Shown: piece after piece, positions 32,301 to 45,500 of the stretch
Numbering within the stretch: the stretch's first letter is position 1
How the letters are laid out: the number at the start of each line of letters is the position of its first letter
Assembly (NCBI GenBank): GCA_943736015.1
Contig: OX031069.1
Location: 21,085,235 to 21,149,234, forward strand
From: Tridacna crocea
Lineage: Eukaryota; Mollusca; Bivalvia; Cardiida; Cardiidae
Reading direction: 5' to 3'
Length of the DNA stretch: 64,000 bases
Translations under genes and position numbers: made by a program
The notes under the pieces: generated by a model
The model's input: the letters and a program-made list of their open reading frames with translations, nothing else
The model's database searches: none
Told to the model about the DNA's origin: nothing

Positions 32301-35300
32301 TGATCCGAATCCAAACTGAATGTAATCCAAGCACTTATGACACAAACACAAGATAATCCCCACTGTAGTCTGGCAATCATGTATTAACTAGTGAACACTG
32401 AGATGTAAAAAGCTTTTCCTTTTATAATAACAGGGAAACTTCCAGAAAATTCATGTTAAAATCAGTTGCATAATTTCTAGTAATCAGATTGTATAAAGGC
32501 CTGGAAACTTCCAGCACAATATTCCACAAGAGAGAATCCAGTTCTAAAAATAGCAACAGGGGAAAACCATTCAAAAATAGATACACACATGAACAAAGCT
32601 AATAATAACTGGGCATGTACATAACAGTATTCACCCACCATTCATAAGAACGTTCTTTGTCTTATTCTCCAAAATTTTCTACACTTGTAAGTAACACAAC
32701 TTCTGATTGGCTAAACCATTCGGTTTAGCCAATCAGACGTTGTGTAACTAACAAATTTACAAAATCTTGGAAAATAAAGACTAAGAATATTCTGAAGTAT
32801 AGTTGGTGAATACAGGTCCTGGAGAGCGTCAAATAAAGTGGACTGGCATTTTATGTCTCGAAAAAGGACCCAAACTATTGAAATCTCAGAGTTGTTCTTG
32901 TCCACAATGTCTCAGCAAAGTGGACATCATAGATCAAAGACAGCACTGTATTAGTTGTACAGTCAGGTGGCAGGGGACTTGGAAACTTGTTCACGGCTGT
33001 GGTTAATCATGTCGCCACAGCCGTGAACAAGTTTCCAAGTCCCCTGCCACCTGACCGTACAACGAATTTATTATACTGCAAAGTTTTACCCTTTCAAACC
33101 GTGTTAAGCGAAATTTTCTCATTTTATAATTTCACGAATCGAGTATGCTGACGAACTAGAAATTCCCTATGTGTGCTCCAATTCAATTAAAACTGACGTC
33201 ACTGGAAAATGACGTCACTAAAACGTGCAGTTTGGTTCATATATGTGCAGTCTGGTGATCGATCGACGCCGCCATTTTGGATGTTGTGTTGCATGTGTAG
33301 TGATGTTTACGGGGCAATGAAAAGGGAAACTGGTTTTACGTGCTTTTTGCCAGGGAACATGATATATGTTCCCGGCATGTTAACCAATCAGGTCACGAAA
33401 AATTTCTTTGCAGTATAATAATATATTTCGCCCAGCCTTTTCTTGATCTACAGAGATCCTAGAGACGTTAGGTTGTGAAAAGTGCTTTTCAGTTTAACAA
33501 TATTAATTATTTGAGCCAATGAAAACAAATATCCAGGATATTTCCATGTCCTGAGGTGTCAAGGTTTCGTACAATTCTTTAAATATTTCTGGTTTCTTGT
33601 CACAAATACTATTTTCATAGATGAGTGTTTATGTATTATCATTGTTATCAAACGAGTTGGCTAAAATTGTATGATGCGAGCCTTGGCGAGCATCAAATAC
33701 AGTTTAGTCAACGACTGTTAAAATAGATTAAACCTTACCCAGACAATAAACATAGCCTTGTCAAAATTCAAAGCACAGACAGCAAATATTTAATGTAGGC
33801 CAAAACAACCGGATTTGATATTTAAAGGGCAGTAAAAAAACATGGGAAAAGAGGAAAAGACTGGTTACAAACACTTTCTCCTTTCCTCATTGTTTTTGAA
33901 GTCTGTCTCCTGAAGATCGTCAAAGAGTTTACCATTTAGCAATACAGATATGGATTATTTACAGGCCTAAAGTTAAGGATATAGAGTTTACAGGCCTAAA
34001 GTTAAGAATATAGAGGGTATTTGTTTTTTTCGGTGAAAGATCAAAATCTATTTCATCGAGTGGACACCATCGGGGAAAATATTACCGATGGTAATTACCG
34101 GAAGAAATAATTTTCGATCTTTCACCGAAAAAAAAAATTCTATTTATTTCATGCTTTTAACCCTTTCTGGGAGGAGCTTTATCAAAATCCAGTACAGTTC
34201 TTTTCCGTTATTCCCCGTGGCGTACCTTTCCCGCATAGCAACGCAATATAATATTACGCGAGAAATGTAAGGTAAATGACGTCATATTTCCATCTGGTTG
34301 TGAGGCACGCACAATTAACCGTGGCAACAAGAACATGAAAACAAGTATTTTCACTGGTGAAACCAGTGTAAGATCGAAAAATATTTTCACTGCTATTTCT
34401 CGATATCCTACCGGAAAGCATGAAAAAATAATATGTATACCATAGCCTGAGTCTCTTTTCTGATGACGGTGGCGTTCTGCAGCAGTTTCTCTCTTAGTCC
34501 TTTTTCTTGTAACACCAAGGCCTCCATGTACCTGTCTTCTACATCGCTTGGTATGTCAACCTGTGCATACATAATTATACAATGGCTTGCAACATGCAAA
34601 AGGGGGCTTTCAAACATTTGCGTAAAGTGTCGTCTCGAATTAGCCTGCGCAGTCCGCGCAGGCTAATCCGAGATGACACTTTACGATGACATCGGACTTT
34701 TTGAGACAGTAGACTGGCGCAAAACAGAAAATTACATAAAAACGAAAAGTATCGTTTCCGATAAGCCCGGGCGGATGGCACATGCTAATCCGAAACGACA
34801 CTTTACGCAAATGCTCTAATGCCTCGGAACCCAGGTTTATGCATTACATTACTCTCGATGCACTACCCCTGAGAAAATTGACGAGCAAATCTTCGTTTCC
34901 TATGAATATTCATATGGTCGGAAAGTACCCTTATAGCCAATCGAAAAGATCGATAACATATTCTTTCTCTCTTGTAGGGAGGTCAATTTCATTTCGTCAG
35001 TTACTAAAAATAGAAATGGCGGCAAATTTGTGATAAAAATAGTTTAAATTTTCTCAAAGAAAAACTGAGATTACCAATCAAAATGCTTCATGAATAACGT
35101 GAACGAGAAACCTCCAGCCAAATAACCCAGGGTTGATAACAGCATAAATCGAAACTGGGTCAACGAGAATGACTCCAAATAGGAGTCAGCAACTTGTATC
35201 AACAAATAGAGTCATGACTTTCTACAAAGATGTTTGGGTCTAGGACATTTGCCCCCTGGACTTCTGCCCCCCCGACTTGTGCCCCCGGACTTTTGCCCCC

Positions 35301-36485
35301 TAGGACAGCTGCCACCTGGACGTTTGCCCCCCCCCCCCGACATCTGCCAACCTAGGACATCGGCCCCCCAGACATCTGCCCCCTTAGGACAAGTGGCCCC
35401 TAGGACATGTGCCCCCAGACATCTGCCCCCATGGGATATCTGCCCCCTGGACATCTGCCCCCTCAGTTTGTTTACAACTTGGACGTCTAGCTCCTTTAAG
35501 GGACAATCTCAAAAAAGCAACTTTGAGGTATACACATATATTGTACATGGTGATTTTGACCGGCACTGTATATGAAAAAGACCTCTCAGCTGTTGTATCT
35601 TTAAGTGCTATTTTGTTGAAAATCTTCGGCTGATTAATTGATTTCAGTTTTAACGGCAAACTTCCAGTATGACCTATAGAGTCAGTTACTCATCTGGCAC
35701 GCCTGCTGTAAATCCCGATAAAAAAATCTTTTTCTGCATTTTAAGAAAAATAAAGCAAAATTCATGATGTTATTAGTTCTTCAACATCATTTAGAAGAGG
35801 CTTATCGTTTCCAAGGAGGCAGTTTTCATACGGGAGCAAATATCCAGGGGCAGATGTCCTACCAGGGCAAATGTCCGGGAGGGAATTCCTGAGGGGGGTG
35901 AATGTCCGGGGGGCAGATGTCCAGGGGGCATATGTCCGAGGGGAAAATGTCCTATGGGGGCAGATGTCCTACGGGGGCGAATGTCTGGGTGGCAGATGTC
36001 CAAGGGGCAGATGTCCTAAGGGGCAAATGTCCTACAGGGGCAAATGCCCGGGGGGCAGATGTCCAGGGGGCAGGTGTCCTACGGGGGCAAAATTCCGGGG
36101 GCAGAAGTCCGGGTGGCAGATGTCCAGGGGGCAAATGTCCTGATACCAAGATGTTTAGTGAACTATTGAAGGATACTAGTAATTCCGAAAATAACTAGAC
36201 TGAATGTATCTAACAAAACATAAGACAGACCTTAGTCAGTTGGAAAAATTTGACATCCACGTTCAGCCCTTTATTACTGTCCTTACAGTCTTTTTTCTCC
36301 AGGCATCCTGTGGGGCAAGCTGAACGAAAATATACAATAATAATAATAATAATAATATATTTATTTAGTGAAGGTTAAAACATTAAGACATATTTCAAAG
36401 TCTTTTTTACAATGTTGCCCTCATGATGAGTGGAACAACGATAGTAACCATAATAATTAGGAGAGCAGTTATAGTAATAATAATA

Positions 36486-36518
<33 letters not shown>

Positions 36519-39500
36519 GGTGACACTGATGATTGTGGTGTTTGAAAATAAAGAAGATAAATGAATGGCAAAATAATGTTGGAATATGAGTTATACGGAC
36601 AGACACACGTTTTTTTGTATAGATGTATAATTACGTAGCTATAATGAGGACTGTACTTTCAACAAATGTTGTTTGACCTTTTTTTTTTTAAACTAATTAT
36701 TGAATTCGCATCTCTGATGGAAGTAGAAATGTAACTACAGCTTGTTTCAAGCTGTAGTTACAAGGTTTTTGAAGTAAACCGACGATATACAAGTTATGCT
36801 CTGTGAAAAGGGTGGGGGTTTAATACATCTGCAAAAAAATCGACTCGTCGTCAGCCTGCGCAATCTCTGACATGAGTCGATCATTGCTATCGATCAGTTT
36901 GTCAACATATCAGTTTACCTCACGATTCAGTCAGTCGTTCGGCAAAGTGGATATTGTGGATCCATAATCATGTGATATTCTGCTTTATTATATACCTAGC
37001 AGTGAAATCCAGGGATTTCCGAGTGTAATAAATTTTGATATCATCACTAGTGATGATATCAATTTTCACTTTTACTTCCTGCCGTAATCTAGGAACTACT
37101 TTTTTTTCATTAAGCACTGATAGATAGTGTTAATTGTAAATTCTATATTTTCAACCAGTAGTTTCGTTTTCTTCTTTTAAATTATGTTTTCATCCGCAAT
37201 ATGTCCCTGATTTCTTCTCTCTATCCAAAATATTGATTTCGACTTTCAAACGAAAAATTGAAAATAACAATGTTAATAAGGTATATAATAAATAGAATAA
37301 TCGACTGGTTATTTTTTGTATGAAAAATATTTCACTCGGATGCGTCGTAAGGCGTTAAAAAAAATTGTGCTGTGCACTCGTTTTTTCAACGCCTAACAAC
37401 GCATCCTCGTGAGATATTTTTCATATAAATAATAACCAGTTGATTATCCTCTATAGATACAATGCTAAAACAGAGATAACTTAAACCGGTATTTGTCAGA
37501 GCAACACTCATGAATGGAATCTGCTTGACCCATTGCCACATAATCCCTACTTTTGACGACCCTGAGAAAGAAGCCTTTAGGAAACAATTTGGGGAAAAGG
37601 AGAAAATGCTGTTAACCAACCTTTTCTCTTTTTCTCACAATGTTTTCTACCCTTCACAAAACAAATTTCAAATTTTCGCTCACTTTTATTTTGTCGTCTC
37701 CAAATGCTTTCAATTTGGACCAGTCTAAAAAAATGTCGTTTGTAACAGTGTTAAGAAACTGTCTTTGGACCTGCATTTGCGAAGAGCTGCGAAGGTGAAC
37801 ATTTGATATCTTGCAAGGCCGTAAACTGGTCCCCATCGTATATTTATCGCCACACGTTACTTTATCAGGTAAGGTTACATATCCAGCGAAACCCAAATGC
37901 AAGCAAGATATCAAGATTTTGAGGACGATTAATTCTTAGGGGCCCTGACTTTCAACGGTCAATCCCGAATAAGACTTGAAAGTAGTGTGAAAATGGGGGT
38001 ACACACTGGTAACCAACATTTTACCTTTTCCCCATGTTTTCGGAAGTTTTCTGATGACAGTGAAATTGTAAGGGCCCTGGCTTTCAATGTTCAATCCCGA
38101 ATAAGACTTGAAAGTAATGTGAAAATAGGGGTACACTCTGGCATTTTCTCTTTTCCCCATGTTTTCAGATGACATTTAAATTTTAAGGACCCTACTTTCA
38201 ACGATCAATCCCGAATAAGACTTGAAACTTTCAAGTTGAAAGTAGTGTGAAAATGGGGGTAGACACTGGTAACTAACATTTTCCCTTTTCCCCGTATTTT
38301 CAGATGACATTTAAATTTTAAGGGCTCTGACTTTTTTACGATCAATCCCGAATAAGACTTGAAAGTAGTGTGAAAATAGGGGTACACATTGGTTACCGGC
38401 ATTTTCTCTTTTCCCCATGTTTTCTGATGCCATTTAAATTTTAAGGGCCCTGACTTTCAACGATCAATCCCGAATAAGACTTGAAAGAAGTGTGAAAATG
38501 GGGGTACACACTGGTAACTAACATTTTCCCATTTCCCCATGTTTTCAGATGACATTTAAATTTTAAGGGCCCTGCTTTCAACGATCAATCCCGAATAAGA
38601 CTTGAAAGTAGTGTGAAAATGGGGGTACACACTGGTAACTAACATTTTCCCATTTCCCCATGTTTTCAGATGACATTTATATTTTAAGGACCCTGCTTTC
38701 AACGATCAATCCCGAATAAGACTTGAAAGTAGTGTGAAAATTGGGGTAGACATTGGTAATCAACATTTTCTCTTTTCCCCATCTTTTCTGATGACATTTG
38801 AATTTTAAGGGCTCCGACTTTCAACGATCTACCCCGAATAAGACTTGAAAGTAGTGTGAAAATTGGGGTACACATTGGTTACCGGCATTTTCTCTTTTCC
38901 CCATGTTTTCTGATGCCATTTAAAGTTTAAGGGCCCTGACTTTCAACGATCAATCCCGAATAAGACTTGAAAGTAGTGTGAAAATTGGGGTACACATTGG
39001 TAACCGGCAATTTCCCTTTTTCCCATGTTTTCAGATTACATTTAAATTTTTAGGGCCCTGCTTTCAACGATCAAGCCCGAATAAGACTTGGAGTAGTGTG
39101 AAAATGGGGGTAGACACTGGTAACCAACATTTTCCCATTTCCCCATGTTTTCTGATGACATTTATATTTTAAGGGCTCTGACTTTCAACGATCGATTCCG
39201 AATAAGACTTGAAAGTAGTGTGAAAATGGGGGGACACACTGGTAACCAGCATTTTCTCTTTTCCCCATGTTTTCTAACGATATTTTAATTTAAAGGGCCC
39301 TGACTTTCAATGATCAATCCCGAATAAGTCTTAGAAGTAGTGTGAAAATGGTTGGAGGCACACTGGTTACCAACATTTTTCTTTTCCTCATGTTTTCTGA
39401 TGATATTCCAATTCAAAGGGCCTTGATTTTCAACGATCAATTCCGAATAAGACTTGAAAGAAGTGTGAAAATGGGGGACACACTGGTAACCAGATTTTTC

Positions 39501-42500
39501 TCTTTTCCTCAAATTTTCTGATGACATCCAAATCTAACGGGCCCTGACTTTCAACGATCAATCTTCGTCCGAAAAAGACTTGAAAATTGTGTGAAAATGG
39601 GCGGAACATTTTCTCGTTTTCCATAATGTTCTCTACCTTATAGCAAACAAATTTCACTATTTGAATCACTCTTACCATGTTATCTGTAAACTCTGTTAAT
39701 TTTAGAAACCCATGGTGTAAAAAATGGTAAAGAGGCAACTCACAAAGCTTCTGTCACAAATACATTGCGTTGAAATTACTTTGCAAGTGTATGTCAAGAT
39801 TAGACGTGCAGTCATATATTTAATTTAAACTGCCTGCTGGAAAATTATACGGGTGAAAAACGCAACTTTTGAACAAAAATTATTTAGGTTTTAAGTTTTT
39901 GCAACTAAAACTCTCTGTCTGGTGAAGATGGCGCAATACAAAACACGAATATATGGGTAAACACCAAGAATTACGATTTCATGCAAATGAGCAATTTTTC
40001 TCCTTTGCCAGTGTTCTTACACTTTCTCTGTTTCACGTGGGCGGGGTGGGGGGGGCTGGGACGGAGGGGGAGGCACCCACCAGGGATTAGTAACATATAC
40101 ATCTGAACACAGATAAACTAAAACGTAAGTACTTTATTTACCGAACAGGTATTCTTCACAGTTTGGTCTGCAGCAGGTTCCGCCCAGTCTCTGTCTAATA
40201 GCTCGATATAATTCTGCTTCAACAATAGCTCGTTTATTGATCAGCTCTCGGGTGTTGTAAACTGGTATGGCACCCTGTCAACAAAACTTCCATTAAACCC
40301 TTTATAACACATATATACCCGAGTTTTAATCCCCCACTCCCAGAGAACAGCTTTGGAAAAGGAAAATGTGGATAAAGGATAAAATTCTAGTAATCAGATT
40401 TGATTGGTAAAAACATGGTGGGAAAAGGAGAAAATGCTGGTATCCAGCATTTTCTCCTTTTCCCACCATGTTTTTAAGAGCCCTTTTTCTGAGGGTCGTT
40501 GAAACATGGGACTGTTTGTTAAAGTCGCTTTACTGCAGTAAGAGTATAGATATTATCGGTGCGAGAAACTGGTAAATCGTTTGCGAAACAATATTCAGAT
40601 TTACCATGCTGAAGAAGAAAGATTTAGAACATTTGACTTGTCACGCAAGAAAGGGACCATCTGGGAACTGTGAAAAGTACAACCCTGGTCAGACTGCGCG
40701 GATTGCACAGGATGACCAGGGTTGATACTATATTTTCTGTAAGAAAAGTGGTCATTCCATTTTACTATACAATCATTTTTAACTAGATCTATCAACTTAA
40801 ATTGACCTGCACTATCTTTGATCTGTTTTCATCTAATTGGTGTATGGAATTACCAAATTGTCTCTGTTCGCGTGACGAGCCCCTAACCTTTAGTCAAAAG
40901 GAGAATATGCAGGTAAGTTAATGACCATCTCTTTCCATCCATAAGCCTTTCCAAAACAAATTTCATATTTTAAGCAACGTTTGATTTGTCGTCTGCAAAT
41001 ACTATCAATTTTGAATTAAGTCCTAATTTTTACTATCAAGTACATAGAGGATATTTGTTTTTTTCGGTGAAAGATCGAACTTTATTTCATCCAGTGAACA
41101 CCATCGTTAATATTTTCACGATTGGCGCAGCCACTCGTGAAAATATTATCGATGGTGTTCACGAGATGAAATATATTTCGATCTTTCACCATCGAAAAAA
41201 AAAATATTCTATTTATTTCATGCTTTTAACCCTTTACTGGGAGGAGCTTTATCAAAATCCAGTACTGTTTTGTTTTTTTTTTGTTTTTTTTCGTTATTCC
41301 CCGTGGTGTACCCCTCCCGCATAGCAACGGATTACAATATTACGTCAAGTGCGAGAAATGTAAGGTATATGATGTCATATTCCCATCTGGTTGTGAGGCA
41401 CGCGCAATTTGCCTAGGCGACAAGAACGTGAAAATCGATATTTTCACCGGTCGAACCAGTGTAAGATCGAAAGACATTTTCAATGCTACTTCTCAATATC
41501 CTACTGGAAAACACGAAATAAAGAGTTGTACTTTCCTGCAGGAAGCAATCATTGACAGTGACTGCTATAAGCTTTACAACATGTTTCACAACTGATAGAC
41601 GATGTCTACGTTTAACTCCTTTCCAAACGACATTTTTTTTTTTTGACTGGTCCAAATTTAAAGCATTTACAGACGCTTAGACGTAAACATCCCTAAAATC
41701 ATGGTATTTGTGTCTAATAGAATAGAAAATATTATGGGAAAAGAAGAAAATGCTGGTAACCAGCATTTTCTCATTTTCCCCACAAAGTTTTCAAACTGGT
41801 TTTCCATCAAGGCATTGTGTGGTTACAGGTTTAGAACGACAGTTCACTTTTCACGGGTCTTAAATTGAGACGCCAATGGTCTGTCTTAACAACTTTGTGT
41901 TCTGTTCCGTTCTTTTCTAACTATTTCTATTGATTCTGACTTGAAAGGCATTGATCTAGTGTCTGTCTTGTCATTTTCTGTTTAAATATTGGAGTTGTCT
42001 GACAAGTCATTTAAGCTTAAATCAATACTAAAAGCGTTTTGAGAAGAACTAGTGCATTAGAATGAAAATCAATGGAAAACATTTCACAATGCATCAGTTT
42101 ACAATCAATCATGAATTATTTAAACGTCCTCTTCTGTCTTTTTCCCTTTAAAGTATGACAAGAATATTAGGCGCTACTAACTTCAGAAAAATTTCCAGAC
42201 AACGGATTAAATGAAGATCAAATGATCATATTTGTCCTTGAACAAGTAGGTACGTGTATTATCACGAGAAAAAGCCGAAATGGTGGTTACCGTCATTGTC
42301 TCCTTTTTCTGCGATATTCTTAAGAGCCCTCTACTTCGGCGTGATTAAAAAACGGGTTATTGTTTAATAAAGGATGAAAAAGTGTCCTGCTCAAGGAATC
42401 ATTTTTCACGATCCTTTAAATCCATGTAGCCTATTTTAAATGTAATAACCCTTTACACGACAAGCAAATTTCAGACTCGCCCATATTCAGAGTATCGGAG

Positions 42501-45500
42501 TCATATTCGTGCTAAGTGTGCTTTGCATCTGTGGTATGCATTATTCCAAAGCAAGTCGTCCCATTATCACGGATCAATAACAGCCATTTTGTCAACAAAC
42601 CATGAGACACACTAGTCTTTGGGCTTGTGCAAAATTGACTAATTTCAAAAATTCTCGACCCTGGTCAGCCTGGGCAGGCTGACCAGGGTCGAAATTGTTT
42701 TGTAGATGTAGTAAGCTTTTTATAAAGCTTGGTTTTTTTAAGACAACGTAAGGCCTATAGTAAACAATGCATTGAAATCAATGCATTGTCACCCATGACA
42801 GAAACAGGCAATTACTTGTACACAGACGGACACACGGACGGACACAAGGATAGACACACGGACCGACAGACACGCGGATAGACAGGCTATTTCCAGTATA
42901 TCCCCGAAAACATTCGTCTTGCGGGGGTATAATAAACAAAGGGTTGGGCGACCTGGCAATTTTTTTTACCAACATTGTAGTTTTAAAATCCATTTTTTTT
43001 TCTGGTAGCGGGAATAAAAAAAACTGGTTTGGCCTTTCAGAAATTATGATACTATCTAAATTCAGAAATGCTGTATATCGGCCCAGGATGGGTATGTTAC
43101 CTTAAAAGCATCAATAACACTTTATTTAAAAGTAACACAATTTCTGATTGGCTAAACCAAATTTTTTTAGCCAATCATAAGTTGTGATATTTGTAAATTC
43201 AGAACTCATGAATACCGGCGCGTGTTATATCTTTACACCATCAACAAAGCTATATTCCAAAGTAACACAATTTCTGATTGGCTAAACCAAATTGGTATAG
43301 CCAATCAGAAACTGTGATGCTTGTAAAATTAGAAATAAGGTATGCGATACCTTTATTGCATCAACAGCACTGGATGATATCACATCTTCGTAGAAAATAT
43401 CAAATTGTTCATGAAGCAGAGGTAGTTCGTCTTTCCTGAGGAAATACTGGAGGTGGCATGTGATCGTCACCTGTAAATAGTTGAAATAATCTTAGCCTTG
43501 CTCTGACAAAAGGGGATTTAATGCATATCTGTGATGTATCACACCAAGCAAGTCATCACACAATCATGAATCCATAAAATCCGTTTTTGTTCAACAACCG
43601 ACGTAATCCTGAGGTGAAATGGTTCTTGGGCATGCAAAATATTGACTAGTATCAAAAAGTTTCAACCCATGTCAGCCTGCGCGGACTGCGCAGGCTGACA
43701 TGGGTCGATACTTTTTGCAAATGCATTGAGTGCCTTTCTTCACAGAGCGTGGCTCAAATTTATTTCTAAGTGATGTAAATATTAGCAGAAACATAAGCAA
43801 GCCTTGTTATTTAAACATCTACGAAATTTCAGTCTCAAATGGATGCACCACACGCAGATAGAATCGGACTTGATGGGGGGAGGGAAAGTCCATATCTAGA
43901 CAGTGTACAATATTGGTTGGTTGGTTGGTTTGTGTTTAACGCCACTTTAACAGCTTAGGTCATATCATGGCTGTCGGTGACACACATGTGTTTCCCTGGT
44001 TTTCTCACACCAGCACTAACACAACTTTCTTTCCAAAGCCACCGACTACTTTTCTCACATGCATCAGCAGAGTCGAGAAGCATGTGTGGACTATTTTCAG
44101 CTTTTTTCCCCATCTGAATGGTCAAAATGTTAGGATATCATATTCATGCGCCAATCACATAACAAAGCGCGTCTCATTCATATTTGTGTCATTATCTGGT
44201 ATCCTGGACTAGAGGCCAATTTTACAAAATATGAATAAACTTGTCAAGAACAGTACCTCGAGCTTATCAGCCGTGAAAACATCGATCTGCAGGTCTAGGA
44301 AATGAGCCCCTGCCTTAAACACTTTGAACTCCACGTCAGGTCCGAGGAAATATTTTCCGCCGGAAAACACTTGAGTTAAATCAACTCCCCCTGTGCTTTT
44401 TTGTCTCTTAAATCCGTACTGAAACATTCAAATATGTCGAAATTCAACTTTTAACCCTTTACTCCATAGATACTCGTTTTAACACATCAACAACAGACTG
44501 CTTTTGAAAACATTGTGGGAAAAGGAGAAATTGCTCGTAACGAGCAATTTCTCCTTTTCCCACAATGTTTTCTACTCAAGCAATTAATTGTATCCCCATT
44601 TGGCCATATTTTTTCCATCATATCTTTATTTGCTGCTGAATTGGAAGAGCCTAAAGTTGGCATATGAGGTAAAGGGTTAACGGCTGAAAAATAATTATGT
44701 ATTTATTAGTCCTTATCATGATAAATAACTAACATGAAATTTTGGATAATACATATTCAGTACTCTCAACAAAGCCATGAAATACAAAACAACACAACAT
44801 TTGACTGACTGGTCCCAAAACGAAGCATTTGTGGCATAAATGCTGGAATTTGTTTCTGATAGAGAAGAAATCAAGGCGGGAAAAGGAGTAAATGCTGGTT
44901 GCCACCATAAATATCTTAGGGCCGTTCAAACATGAGATTAAAGTGTGCCGAGTTATTATTTTGGGGCGATACCTGTCCTTTAGTGGCTGTAAATACTTGC
45001 GAAGGTGCTAACTTCTGTATTTCTTTATCTTCTGACTTCATCAACGTCTACACAGTAGTTTGTCAGGTGAGAGAGTGAACAAAGAGAAATACTGGTTCCC
45101 TATTTCAATTTTACCCGCCACTCTGGTTTTTACCAGTGACACTGGTACCCAGCGTCACTACACTCCCCCCGACTTTCTCCAAGAAGGCTTCGGCGGTAGC
45201 TGACGGAATCTTTATTTGGAGGGTTACTCCCAAAGTGGGGTGGAAACCTTTCCCTAGGTCACAACTCAAATACCCGGGGCTAGAAGCCGCTGAAATTTGC
45301 CCCTTAAGTGGGCTAGAAGCCGCACAAGAACTTTAAAGCTAGAAGCTTTGGGTTAGTAGGCTAGAAGCCGCACAAGACCCTTAAAGCTAGCAGCTTTTGA
45401 ATAAGTGGGCTAGAAGCCGCACAAATGCTGGAAAACAACAAGCTAGACTGAAACTAGTAAAAGAGAAAGGAGCTAGAAGCTCTATTTCACTGGGCTAGAA

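Larger units (their letters stand above)
26387..32626 (-). mobile_element. LTR retrotransposon 1, Gmr1-type Ty3/gypsy (INT upstream of RT)
   Basis: A full-length element of about 6.24 kb with 557-bp LTRs that appear identical by eye, target duplication GTAT (26383-26386 and 32627-32630), TGTTA...TAACA ends, a primer site and a polypurine tract. Domain order in the sense (minus) direction is gag, protease, integrase, reverse transcriptase, RNase H. This is the Ty1/copia-like order known in Ty3/gypsy elements of the Gmr1 group. It sits in the last intron of the SPFH gene in sense orientation, inside a family H MITE. It is broken by an in-frame TGA (29172-29170) and a one-base frameshift near 27431-27436. 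Identical LTRs point to recent insertion, so the lesions were either inherited from a mobilised defective copy or are very new. Confidence 0.93.

Noticed and set aside
35212-36198. Long Pro- or Gly-rich open frames on both strands
   Set aside because: They are translations of the GGGGGCAGATGTCC arrays; the repeat unit, not a protein, explains the openness.
37930-39650. Short open frames repeated along the satellite
   Set aside because: They follow the 121-bp unit and differ in frame and stops; no coding signature.
43914-44215. Possible tRNA-derived SINE head
   Set aside because: No A-box/B-box pair or tRNA cloverleaf could be made out; kept only as a dispersed repeat.
45136-45336. Plus-strand frame across the element 2 LTR and 3' region
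   Set aside because: It spans the LTR boundary, is antisense to the element, and has no domain.
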